NCBI GenBank assembly: GCA_036937835.1
Contig: CM072860.1
Coordinates: forward strand, 1,089,001-1,153,000
DNA from: Pampus argenteus
Lineage: Eukaryota > Chordata > Actinopteri > Scombriformes > Stromateidae
DNA: 64,000 nucleotides
Direction of reading: 5' to 3'
Part shown: positions 25,146 through 37,000 of the stretch, in pieces
How positions within the stretch are numbered: position 1 is the stretch's first letter
How the letters are laid out: each line of letters starts with the position of its first letter
Position numbers and translations under genes: made by a program
Notes under the pieces: model-generated
Database searches by the model: none
What the model saw: only the letters and a program-made list of their open reading frames with translations
What the model was told of the DNA's origin: nothing

Positions 25146-25319
25146 GCGTTATTGATCACATGTTGGTTCAACTTGCGTTATTGATCACATGTTGGTTCAA
25201 CTTGAGTTATTGATCACATGTTGGGTCAACTTGAGTTATTGATCACATGTTGGTTCAACTTGAGTTATTGATCACATGTTGGTTCAACTTGCGTTATTGA
25301 TCACATGTTGGTTCATTGT
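25146..25319 (+). repeat. 29-bp tandem repeat, six copies
   Basis: Six near-identical units of the form G(C/A)GTTATTGATCACATGTTGG plus nine more bases (TTCAACTT type). Differences are a C/A at position 2 and one T/G change; the last unit is truncated. Each copy carries TGATCA and an E-box CATGTTG-like core. The array lies about 550 bp upstream of the txk start codon. Confidence 0.92.
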
Positions 25320-25861
25320 GTGTAAGTTTTAATTTGTTTCATTGCTACGGTGGTTTGTGTCTTCTTCCTGTTCACAGAGACGGATGCTTTGTGGTTTCAT
25401 TCACGTCATTCTTTCACTTCCTCTCCATCTCTTTGTCTTTTTGCATCGTTCTCTCTCTCTCTCTATATATATATATATTTATATATATTTATATATATAC
25501 ACAGATAAAATGAGGCGTTTTCAGTTCAGACATCAGACACTTTATCGGTGTGGTAAAAGACAGCAGCAATAAAAACATCTCTTTTTCTTTCTCTGCAGGT
25601 CTTTTCTTCGTCTTCTCTCGTACTCTTCACCTTCTCTACTTCCTCCACCCTCCCACCTCTCTCTCTGTCTTTATCTTTATCTTTCTACATCGTTGTCACT
25701 CAAGGTTTCCCATCTGTGTCATTCTGTCTGCAAAGTAGACACAACTGATTGCAGAAAAAACTGCCTGAAAAACTGAAGCAGAAAAGCTGGAGCTGAAGAG
25801 GAGATAGACGAAGAGGAGGAGGAGGAGGAAGAAGAAGAAAGAGACATAAAGACAGTCGACC

Positions 25862-25886
25862 ATGATTCAGTCAAGTAAGTCTCTGT

Positions 25887-25922
<36 letters not shown>

Positions 25923-28900
25923 CGTACAGTAGGCGATATAACACACACTTTCTTGACATTCAGAACAAACTAAAGATTTCTAAACAGAGTTCAACAAATG
26001 TAAACAAGCGACACTTCGAGTACGATCAGGTTGAGCAGATGAACACGGATCAACGTCAAGTAATGACACAGACGTACAGTTGGACGTGTGTGAGGTCGAC
26101 TTTAATGTCAACATATGTGCTGTATATAAAAACTATACGAATGTGAAGTAAACAGCAGGTAAGAAAGTGTGAGTCACCGTTATAAACATCTATGATTTTA
26201 AACGCAGCAACTAAATCTGGATTGTTTAATGTTTGTGTTAAAACTGTAAATACCAGATAAATTCGACCAATAAGAGACGGCTGAGCGGCGGTTCGGTTTG
26301 AAAGGTGTCAACACACAGAGTCATCTGTGGTTCTTTGTGCTCTTTTAATTCTACTGTTGTGCATCTCATGTTAAAGACGCACAGAGAGGTGGAAATGGAA
26401 ACTGAAAGCAGCAGAGACAAGAGACAAGAGACAAAAGAGAGTCTGCAGAGCAGCTCCTCTGATGGAGGGAAGCTCACGGCAGGCATCAAGCTAGCAGACA
26501 CATTTAAAACACACAGAATACATAAAAACAACATTCACAACATGACACACAACACATGACATAACAATATGATGCCATCACGAGGGTGAAGTAGAGGTAA
26601 CTTTACAAACCAAGCTTGAACTTGAAGGTCACATTTCTACATTCATCCAACATCATAACAGAAAATCACAGAAAGCTCAACGTGTCCTCATTAAGTAGGT
26701 TTTTATACACTGAAGTAATAAATGTTACTACAGTTCATTATCTTGTTGAGAAGTGACATTAATCTTACATTTTATGTACACTACATAAGAAAAGCTTGTA
26801 CAATAATAATAACAGATCAGTTGACTGAATATTAATAATCTCAAATATAAATAAACCATCAAAGACAAATAAACAAAAGCTATAAGCTCTAAGCTAACAA
26901 CAACAACAACAACAACAACAATGTCATTTTCTGGACTTCAAGAGAAGATCTAGAAATCTTGTGACAATATACAATAACGAATATGAAAGTATCACCATTA
27001 TTGATTAGCTGGTTTATTTTATATATATATAAAATGTAATTAATATAACGTTGACAGAGTAGTATTATTATATCAATAGCCAACCGTCTTATGAAACCCT
27101 CCATTAATACTGAGTTTAGGGCTTATTTAGTTCTGGATGGAAGTCAAACTGCCTCACGCCCACTTCAGATGTCGTTTATATTCGTCCTATCAGGCTGTTG
27201 AGAGGCAGCTGACGGTTGTTTTGCATATATCCAAAAACCCAAATGTGAAAAATGTGTTTCTAATCTTACTTGGGATCCTGTGGAGGAGGAAACTTCTCAG
27301 TTGGCCTACAGAAAGATCAGAGACAGCATATTAATGGGATGTTGGTTCACCACAAACCACCAGAAGAGTTCATCACTCCTTATGGCATCGAAGCACAACT
27401 CAGCTGTCTGTCACCTTTCAACGTTTATCAGCTTGCAAATGTCTTTACCTGCACACACACACATATAGAAAACACAACAGGAAGTCATACTGCCTTCTGT
27501 CTGTGCACATACATGTACTCATATTGTAGAAATGCCGGGAAATTGACCCACACGCTTGTCTCTTTAATCGCCCACTGAAAGGCTCGCATACTGTTACAGA
27601 GAGAAAATGAGTGTTAGTTCTGCAGAAAAGGAAACTCTACTTCCGGACAAAGACCTCCTACTCAAACCCACAAAGAGAGACACAAAGAATCAAGAAACAC
27701 AGAAAGTTCGACTAAAACGAGACAAGAAACCTTCATTTACACGTTAATTATTGAGTTGTTTTTCTGCTTTTTTTACTTAATCATCAATAAAATGTTAAAA
27801 TATCAGTTACAAGTTTACTGGAAAACACTCAGGGATTATTCAACCAAGAAATGCAGAAAATGAAACAGAAACATGGACACTGATATTGTGTTATTATGCA
27901 GTTTTTTCTTGTTTTTTTACCGTCCTCACTGTAAGACGGTGTTAACGTGTCTTTCCTGGTTTCCTCCTCCAGATCACTCCATCCACTCCGTCTTCTGCTG
28001 CTGCTGTGCTCTCCAGACCAGGTATAGTTATAATTTACCTGATTTAATGATAGACAGATAAAAAGATGCATATAACCAGTAAAAAAAGGGCGACTCTGTG
28101 TATTTACTTTTATTATTATGATTATATAATTATTATATTAATGATTCAGTCTTTTACTGTAAACAGAGTCAAATAAGGCAAACATGTACTGTTATTGTAT
28201 CATGCAGAATGTTAATGTCCACTAAAAGTTGATTAAATTGCATTGATTTGCATGTTTTATCTGTTTATTTTTTGAGAAACAAGACTGGCAGTAAATATGA
28301 GATGCATTCTGGGAAATATCAAAAAGTTTAAACTGTTGAAACATGGGTGGTATGGCCCTTTAAAAATGGGTCATTTTGTTTTAGTCTTGTAACTCAAACA
28401 CTTCAAAAGCAAAGCGAAACCAAAAACTAAAATAAAATATTCCTGGTGACACATTGACAGAAATGAATTGATTCGTTGATTGATTTCAGGGAGTTCAGCA
28501 CCCGCATGGAGCTGGAGGGAAACACCTCGCTGTGTTTCCAGAGCAGACGACACCCAGGACACGCCTGCCGGGTGAGACAGAGCGTGTTCACAAAAACAGA
28601 AAAAAGAAAGGAAATGAAGATGGAAGAGTTTTCTTTACTTTTACTTTTGTTTCTCTCAGGTGGACAGGTCGAGGAAGAAGCTCCCTCTTCCTCCTCCTGA
28701 GAATGAGGGCGATGAAGGCGAAGGGTTGCTGAGTGTCGTCGCCATGTACGACTTCACCGCCAAGGAGGACACCGACCTCACACTCAAACAGGTGCTCCAA
28801 CAAACACACAACTGCTACACACAACTGTTATGATACTCTCTCAAAAAACGAACTGATTGTCAAGTTTACAGCTTCTCTAATGTGAAATCGTGATGGACTT

Positions 28901-31900
28901 TTTCACTATTTATCTGACATTTTGTTCAATATGAATCAGTATGAATGTTTATGTCCACAGGGAGAAGACTACATCATCCTCCACAAACAGGACCAGCTGT
29001 GGTGGCGAGCGCAGGACAAACACGGGTAATCAAACCACAAACGTAAAAATGACGTACCTGTGAACTACCTTTTACACTTCACAACCTACTAAACGTCAAA
29101 ATAACACCACAAAGGCTGTCGAGCTCGGCAGATTGTAAACGTTTTCCTTCCACTGTTTCCATCAGGAATAAAGGCTTCATCCCCAGCAACTACGTGACAG
29201 AGAAAAACAGAATTGAGGCAAACTCGTGAGTCTTATATTTCAGTTTTTCAGAGTTGTTTCATTATTTTGTGCCATCAGTGTCACAGATGCAGGTACGACA
29301 ACTCATAGATTAAAATCAAATCCTTATAAAAAATAATCTCGATGCGTTTGTTTGCTTGTTTTGTTTTCCTTCCTGAAGGTGGTACTGCAAGAACATCACC
29401 AGAACAGAAGCTGAGCAGCTCCTGAGACAGGAGGTATCCACCTGTCTGTCTACCTGTCTCACTACCTGTTTATGTATCCGTACCTGCAGCAGAGTCGCTA
29501 TCTGAACAAAACTACGGAAGATGACATCATATTTTATTTACTCAGTTTTTGCATGTTAACAAATTAATTCAATTTGTTTTTTCAATATCTCAAGTTATTA
29601 AATAACAAATAACAGGTTCATTTATCTTGTTGTCTTTATTATTATCGCTAATGTTCTTGAGATAATGAGATAATTATGGAGCCTAACCTTTGTCCAAAGC
29701 TGTGGTTAAATTCACAAACTGGATAATAAATAAAATTAATTAACTCATTTTTACAGGAAAATAGAGTAAATAAAACATGAATAAATGGCTTCTCGGGGCT
29801 TTATATTTCTTTATATTTGTCATGACCGTCTTTATTTCTGGCTTGTTTTCCAGGACAGAGAGGGCGGTTTTGTGGTGCGGGAGTCCAGTCAGAAGGGAGT
29901 CTACACTGTGTCCGTTTACACGAAGACATTAAGGTGATTCACATCATCAACGTGTCACCTGGAAGTTAAAGTTAACATAAGCAGTAAATCTGATAAACTG
30001 TAACTTTCTGTTTGTGTTTGTTTGTGCAGTGCTAACGGGGATATTAGACATTACCAGATTAAAATAACTGACACCGGACAATTCTTCCTCGCTGAAAGAC
30101 ACACCTTCAGCTCCATACCTGATGTCATACACTACCACGAACACAACGCAGCAGGTACGCGCACAAATCATCACTGCTGTTCGCGTGCTACGATCAAGAC
30201 AACATTATGATGTGTCTCTGTGTACTGCAGGTCTGGTTACCAGGTTACGGTATGCAGTAGGACCAATGGGAAGGTGTGTCCCCGCCACAGCAGGATTCAG
30301 CTCAGGTAAACAACTTCACACAAACAAACATGTAACAAATATGTGTTTCCTCGTAGCTGCAGTGCTATTGATCCATCTGTTTTGGTTGTTAGATATGATT
30401 CTATGTTTATCTCGCTGAGAAAATAACCACAGAGGAAGTGAAACCTGTGATCAGAATAATTAGTCTCATGACGCTTATTTACACTGAGCTCACTTCTAGT
30501 GAATCGAATAGTGAAAACAGAAAGTTCTGCAGTTTCTGAAGAATCTGTGTGTGAATGCCGACAGTTGAAATAAAAAACAAAGAACTGCTGAAAATGCAGA
30601 AATCTGAAAAAGCTGAAATCTCAAAAGCTTTGCGATGCAGAACAGAATATTACATGTAAGAGATGTGATGTTAATGATCAGTATGGTGTTTTACTAATGG
30701 CCACAAGGTGTTGCTATTGGTGCCATGCTTCAATATGTAGCACATCCTCACAGAGGACCTGTTTCATTTTATTCAAGACAACAGAATCTAACATTTATCA
30801 GGTTATAATGTTGCTGTCTTGAATTTAGCATTGAAGAGTTGTGGTTCCTTTAAATGCATCAGGCCTCGTCTTCAAAGCTACCAGTTACAGACAAACAGTA
30901 AGTAACACGGTAGCTAAGTTGGGTTTAAATGTGCTCTATAACACAGTATAAACAGAAACTACCCAAACTAATGAATGCAAGTTAGGAAAAATGTCTTTAC
31001 CAGTGTAAAAAGCAGCCAGAAGTATTATAATATCATATCATAATACGTGATCAACAACCTCAGTGATGCTGTAAAGAAGAAAGCATCTGGTATCTATCTA
31101 TGCTCCCTGCAGAGAAGTGGGAGATCAACCCCAGCGAGTTGACCTTCATGAAGGAGCTGGGCAGCGGTCAGTTCGGTGTGGTGAGGCTCGGCAAGTGGAG
31201 GGCTCAGCACCGAGTGGCCATCAAGGCCATCCGGGAGGGAGCCATGTACGAGGAGGACTTCATCGAGGAGGCCAAGGTCATGATGTAAGGAAGGAGCAAC
31301 GGAGGGAGGAGGGAAAGGTCAAAGAGATGACGGAGGGTGCGGCCCGATGGAGGAAGTGAAACTATGTGTTTGTTGTCTCTCTCAGGAGGCTGTGCCACCC
31401 TAAATTGGTGCAGCTATACGGTGTTTGCTTGCAGCAGCGCCCCCTGCTGATCGTGGCTGAGTTCATGGAGAACGGCTGCCTGCTCAACTTCCTGAGGCAG
31501 AGGGGCGGGGCTCTGAAGGAGGCGTGGCTTCTGTCGATGTGTCAGGACGTCTGTGAGGGGATGGAGTACCTGGAGGCGCATAGTTTCATCCACAGAGACC
31601 TGGTGAGTCGTGTGTGTGTGTGGTCAAACTCCCAGATAGAAGACACACACCCACAAGCTGATCTGTAGTTAACTAGTGTTTAAATGTAGAAATAGTAGGA
31701 GAAAATAGAAATGTATATTTTAGTACTTTTATATATTCATACATAGCTGTGAAATGTGGTTGAGTAAAAATTGAAACTGAAAAAGTCTCTTTAATTTGTA
31801 CTTGAGTTCATAACATGAGTAAATGAACTTAGATTTCACCGCTGAAAGTCACTGGCTGACTTTAAAGTAACAGTATGTGGATAAAGGTTTTAGTTTTACT

Positions 31901-32500
31901 GTATATTAATTATCATTTTCTGGATGTTTTTCTCTCATCCAGGCTGCCAGGAACTGTCTGGTCAACGAGCACAGTGTGGTGAAGGTCTGCGACTTCGGCA
32001 TGACCAGGTACGGACTGTTCACATGTGAAGCTGTGTTGTGTTGCAGTACGAGCAGTTTTATCATGTGTGTTTTTGATTGCAGGTACGTTCTAGACAACCA
32101 GTACACCAGTTCTAGTGGTGCTAAGTTCCCTGTGAAGTGGTCTCCACCTGAAGTTCTCCACTACAGTAAATACAGCAGCAAGTCTGACACCTGGTCCTTC
32201 GGTGAGGAAACACTTCATGATACACTCAGTACTAAAAGCAGCATGAATAACAGCACCAGCAGTAGTACCAGCATTAGTACCAGCAGTAGTACTAGCAGCA
32301 GTACTAGCAGTAGTACTAGCAGTAGTACTAGCAGTAGGACTAGCAGTAGTACCAGCAGTAGTACTAGCAGTAGTACTTTCTGCAGTAGTTTGGTAGTAAT
32401 ATTACAGGAAGGTGGGAATAACCATGTTGAAGTAAAATAAAAGTGGATATTTTCACAGCTAAAATATGAAAATCTATATCTTAAAGTAGCAGTAACAGCA

Positions 32501-32553
<53 letters not shown>

Positions 32554-32711
32554 GTGTTTTGATGTGGGAGATCTACTCAGAGGGTCGGACTCCATTTGAA
32601 AACCGATCCAACTCAGAAGTTGTCAATGACATCACCAAAGGAATCCGCCTGTACCGACCACACCGCGCCTCGCCATCACTCTACGGCATCATGTACCGCT
32701 GCTGGCACGAG

Positions 32712-32750
<39 letters not shown>

Positions 32751-32858
32751 TATATATATATATATATATGAATTTATATTTTGCCACACATCATGTTCTT
32801 GGTATATTGAGAGAAAATAGATGTTAAAGAAAGTATCACAGCTCACTTTTCTTCTTCC

Positions 32859-32890
<32 letters not shown>

Positions 32891-32980
32891 GGTGGTGGTG
32901 AACTGTAGAGGCCTCAGGGTCGTCCATCTTTCTCGGAGCTACTGGAGGACATCAGAAAACTGGCAGAAAACCCGGATTGA
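25862..32980 (+). CDS. txk: Tyrosine-protein kinase Txk
   Basis: Tec-family kinase that lacks the PH domain and is anchored by a palmitoylated cysteine string; acts in T-cell signalling. Sixteen exons: 25862-25874, 27973-28021, 28490-28571, 28660-28791, 28961-29025, 29166-29225, 29379-29433, 29854-29933, 30030-30154, 30231-30305, 31113-31284, 31386-31602, 31943-32007, 32083-32201, 32554-32711, 32909-32980; 512 residues (human about 527). The first 13-nt exon joins exon 2 to give MIQSNHSIHSVFCCCC, matching the Txk Cys string. Then a short basic and Pro segment (RSRKKLPLPPP), SH3 (about 73-129), SH2 (about 135-225, GGFVVRESS) and kinase (about 250-505) with VAIK K283, HRDL D374, DFG D392 and DNQYTSS Tyr404. 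The last seven exon lengths equal those of tec except the final one, showing common descent. Confidence 0.95.
32246..32386 (+). repeat. 12-bp (AGCAGTAGTACT)n minisatellite in txk intron
   Basis: About eleven degenerate copies of a 12-bp unit rich in AGT and AGC lie about 45 bases after the donor of the 119-nt kinase exon. The frame stays open and would encode Ser/Thr runs, but the donor at 32202 is strong, so this is intron. Confidence 0.85.
32504..32550 (+). repeat. (GT)n abutting the txk exon 15 acceptor
   Basis: A 47-base GT run leads straight into CAG at the acceptor of exon 15 (32554). The complementary (CA)n begins three bases after the donor of the same exon (about 32714-32746), so the 158-nt exon is bracketed by complementary repeats. 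Confidence 0.95.
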
Positions 32981-33034
32981 CACACATAATATTTTTATGA
33001 TGAATGTACACAGACTGTAAATAATTATTTGTTC

Positions 33035-33040
33035 ATTAAA
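33035..33040 (+). terminator. txk: Polyadenylation signal of txk
   Basis: ATTAAA about 55 bases past the stop codon, followed by a T-rich stretch. This gives a short 3' UTR. Confidence 0.45.
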
Positions 33041-33372
33041 AGGTTTTTATTATGAATGAGGACTTTTTTCTTCTTTTCAGTGAAACTTTCTTTGTTTTAA
33101 CATTAACATATAATCAAATTAGAAATAAAAATGTCAGATTATATATTATTATAATATGTGAAATTTTACTTCAAATTACTATTAAATATAATTTAACTGT
33201 GACAATGAACATGTTAATGTTACTGCAGTACTTTAACTACATCAAGATCATAATACTTTAATTTATTTTTATTCCATGCAGGATTTCTACTTGTATTGTA
33301 GTATTTCTACATTGATCTGACTCCATGCAGTACAGTAAACTACCAGCATAAACGTGGGAGCGTGTTGGGGGC

Positions 33373-33386
33373 GTTACTATGGCAAC
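33373..33386 (+). promoter_or_regulatory. X-box-like RFX site upstream of cdkl2
   Basis: GTTACTATGGCAAC differs from the RFX consensus GTTRCCATGGYAAC at one position. It lies about 290 bp upstream of the inferred leader-exon donor. RFX factors drive ciliary genes, and CDKL kinases are associated with cilia in several animals, so the site is plausible but untested. Confidence 0.4.
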
Positions 33387-33397
33387 GTGTTGGGTGA

Positions 33398-33444
33398 CAC
33401 ACACACACACACACACACGTTAACGTCTCCGGTGACCGCGGGAC

Positions 33445-33490
<46 letters not shown>

Positions 33491-33513
33491 AACGTCTCCG
33501 GTGACCGCGGGAC

Positions 33514-33535
<22 letters not shown>
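33398..33535. repeat. Two-copy 69-bp repeat of (CA)n plus unique core
   Basis: The 28-base core starting GTTAACGTCTCCGGTGACCG occurs at 33419-33446 and 33488-33515 without change, each followed by a (CA)n run. The copies form a perfect tandem duplication in the presumed cdkl2 promoter. Confidence 0.9.
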
Positions 33536-33549
<14 letters not shown>

Positions 33550-33597
33550 GCTACTCCAGTGTTTACGTTATTAACGGAAGCTCGCCGCGCGGTAAAG

Positions 33598-33624
33598 GAG
33601 GTTCCCTCGTGAGGTTCCCTCGTG
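33598..33624 (+). repeat. 13-bp tandem repeat in cdkl2 leader
   Basis: GAGGTTCCCTCGT occurs twice back to back (33598-33610, 33611-33623) with a third partial copy. It lies in the probable untranslated first exon. Confidence 0.85.
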
Positions 33625-34085
33625 AGGTTCGTGTGTTTCCGAGTTTGAACTTTAAAAAGTAAGTTTATAGTAACTGAAGGCTTTGTTTAACTGCTTCATA
33701 CTGATATTACAGAGATTTATACTATATATATATACACACACATATGAGGGGGTTATTATGTTCAGAGTATTATGTAAGTAATACTATGTCTTGTACAGTT
33801 TCACTATGAATGAAAAGTGTTATTGTTGTTGTTGTTATTATTAATAATAATTTTAAGTAGGCCATATTTTAAATGGTTCACAAAATTATTTAAAACGTCA
33901 ATTTATGAGAGACTGAAGACGAATGTGAAGTGTTGTAATTTTTGGGAGCATCTGGTCAGTGTGCTTGTTTCTCTCACATCTCTCTCATGTGTGGACAGTT
34001 TTGGATGGAAGTGTTATATTTTAAATGAGTGTGTCTCGATTGTTTCAAGCTTAAAAAGGTTAAAATGACCTTTCTTTCTAGTCTA

Positions 34086-37000
34086 ATGGAGCGTTACGAG
34101 TCTCTGGGTCTGGTCGGGGAAGGCAGTTATGGCACTGTGCTGAAGTGCCGTCATCGGGACTCCGGTCGCCTGGTCGCCATCAAGAAGTTTGTGGACTCAG
34201 ATGACGACAAGACAGTGAAGAAGATCGCCCTGAGGGAGATTAAGCTGCTCAGGGTACAAATAAATCCATCAGCCAATCAATCAATCAAAGAGTCACTGAG
34301 ACTGAAACCCGAGTCAAGCACAACACAAAAGCAGCCTGTCAGTCACAAGACAAGCACAACCCAAAACAACTCAGAGTCATATTCTCACATTTAGTTTGAA
34401 GCTCAAAATGAGTTGCAGATGAGATCATATTTAAAGAGGAAACATTTTTAGTGTCAGCATGTTGAAAAACGACAGATAGCCTGATGATTTACTGCCACTG
34501 GATCCGAGAAAATGTGACTTTCACCAATCAAAAATATGTCTGTAAAGGAAATACGTGTCCTTTGTTGAAACAACAACTTTAACTGTACTCATTCTACTTT
34601 CTCCACTTTCTTTTTAACCATCAAGCAACTACGTCACGACAACTTGGTAAACCTTCTGGAAGTGTGGAAGCGCCGCCACCGTTGGTATCTGGTGTTTGAG
34701 TTTGTGGAGAGGACGCTTCTTGATGATTTAGAGCAAAACCCAAGCGGCCTGGACCTGAACACCAGCCGGCAGTACCTGTACCAGATCCTGAGGGCCGCTG
34801 CCTTCTGCCACCAGCAAGATGCAAGGATACAGTATACTTATACGTGTTTATGCTCTGAGTAAATGACCTAAACTCAGCAGAAAGTCATTAATCGTGTCTT
34901 CTGAAACCTTTCTCCTCGCTCACAGATCATCCACCGTGACATCAAACCAGAGAACATCCTCATCTCTCAGGGAGACGTGGTCAAGCTGTGTGACTTCGGT
35001 TTCGCCCGCACCGTGGCGTCGCCTACCGATGGCGGAGTCTACACTGACTACGTAGCCACTCGCTGGTACAGAGCCCCCGAACTATTGGTGGGAGACACCA
35101 AGTACGGCAAGTAGGTGTCAGTATGTAGACGCCAGCATGTGTTAGTGTAGGTTGTCTGTTGATAGAGATGCTAACAGGTGTGTGTCTGTGTGTCTGTGCA
35201 GACCAGTAGACGTGTGGGCTGTCGGTTGTTTGTTAATAGAGATGTTAACAGGCCATCCGCTGTTTCCCGGAGACTCCGACCTCGACCAAATACACCACAT
35301 CGTCAGGTTCTTTGGTGAGAACATCAACATGTTTATGTTTATTATGAAATTTGTCATATCATGCCAAATGAATAAATGTAAATGTTTATTTTTAACCAAA
35401 TAAAAATCAGCCTCTCTACTCTGTTCTACTCTACTGTAGGTAACCTGACAGCTCATCACCAGGAGTTGTTCTACAGGAATCCTGTATTTTCTGGAGTAAG
35501 ACTTCCAGAATGTCCTGGTAAAATCCCACTGGAGCAGCGCTTCGCTATGATCACATCCACCGCCCTGGACCTGGCACAGGTACACACAAACATGCACACA
35601 CACAAACTGAAACTGACACTAGTGTTTTTGGATGTGTTTTGCAGGTTCTAATGTGAGTCAGTCAGTTGTTAAAGGTAGAAAATTCCTATTTAGAGCTTTG
35701 GATGGGCAGAAGTGGGATTCACAAAGACCATTCACACCATTTATACATATTATTGTTATAGCATTTGCATTTAACAACTACAGCTTCTATGAGGTTTAGA
35801 TAATTCCTCTCGTCTATGGGAAAATAGTTTTAGTTACACAGTAATATTACCTGTGTGTCATCCCAACAAGGACTGTCTTCAGATGGATCCAGAGAAACGA
35901 GCTCAGTGTTCAGAACTACTAGAACATCTTCTGTTCACACATGACTCTTTCCAAATCAGGTAACTCTGTGTGTTTGTAGTTTAACAAGAGGTTTTAAAAA
36001 ACATGGAGGAACGTTGCCAGTATTGAGCTGTGGTGATACCCAAAATCAAACCATCAACCTTCTGAGAATTTATTAGTCTCAAAAATGTAGGTACCGACTT
36101 TTTTGTTATTTATCTATCTATGCAGGTTTTTGGATGAGCTGAATGTTAAGATCCAGAAGGACCACAGAGAGAACTCTACTCTGCCCAAAATAACCAAGGC
36201 CCCGAGACGAGAATGGGATGAGCAGGAAGAGAGGAATCGGAGAGGCAAAGACAAGAAACCCGAACACCTGGATGAGAAAGTCATAAAGGAAAAAAAGAGA
36301 GAGAAAAAGGAGGAGGAAAAAATGGCAAAAACAAAAGGAAAGCAACCTTCAAAGCTGTCTAAAACCATTAGGAACACCTCAGAAGCCTTGACGTCCACAA
36401 AACAGTCCAAAACATTAGGAGGTAAGGTTATCGATAATGCAGCAAAAACAACTGTGACCATGAAAAGTAAACTAGGAAAAGCCACAGGTGCAGAATTGAA
36501 GAAGGGAATCGAGATTTCAAAATTAGTTAAAACCTTAAAATCTGGTTCATCAGAGGCTACCAAGACTGCAACGAATCTGAAGAATAACGCAGTGGCGGCT
36601 AAACCTAAACATGGGGACGTTGCTTCTCCAGAGCCAAGGGAGGGGCATTTGAAAAATATGGATACAAAAGACACAGATTCTAGTTGCTCAGACAAAGCTG
36701 TGCCAAGTGAAAACACAACGACAAAATCAAAACCCCAGAGATCTTGTGACTCAGACCTGAGTCAAGAGTTTGGGAATAGCTTGAATAACACAAAAGTGCC
36801 CAAAACATCTAAAAGCTTGACCACTGATTATCAAAAAGGGATATCATATCCAAAAGCTTATTTGGAATTACCTCTCGATGATACCAAAATAACACTAGAA
36901 ATTGTGTCAAGCAATGACCATACTTTGGTTACTGCCTCAACAATCTCTAAGGCACTCATGACTTCTACCTCTGAGCATCAGACAGATCCATCGACTTTGG

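Larger units (their letters stand above)
22243..25861. other. Shared upstream region of the divergent tec and txk genes
   Basis: About 3.6 kb between the two start codons. A probable tec leader exon ends at a GTAAGAG donor (minus strand, 23323-23329), so tec transcription likely starts near 23400-23430. Immediately upstream are (CA)n (about 23437-23461) and (GT)n (about 23508-23540). A 29-bp tandem repeat (25146-25319) and a GCTAGC-type interspersed repeat (about 24637-24705) lie closer to txk. A splice acceptor at about 25598 may begin the txk leader. No other coding exon is seen. Confidence 0.55.
33041..34085. other. txk-cdkl2 spacer with cdkl2 promoter region
   Basis: AT-rich to about 33340, then a GC-richer segment with an X-box-like site, a 69-bp repeat containing (CA)n, and a leader exon that probably ends AAAAA|gtaagt at 33658. 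An acceptor (TTTCTAG) ends six bases before the cdkl2 start codon. The rest is presumed 5' intron. Confidence 0.5.

Noticed and set aside
26238..26534. 98-codon hydrophobic ORF in the large txk first intron
   Set aside because: It begins like a signal peptide but shows no conserved motif, cysteine pattern or splice partners.
33340..33662. Cys/Val and His/Thr-rich ORFs upstream of cdkl2
   Set aside because: They translate (CA)n/(GT)n in a two-copy repeat within the promoter.
36114..36716. 200-codon antisense ORF within the cdkl2 large exon
   Set aside because: Shadow of the Lys/Thr-rich sense frame; Phe/Ser/Leu-rich composition is what its complement predicts.
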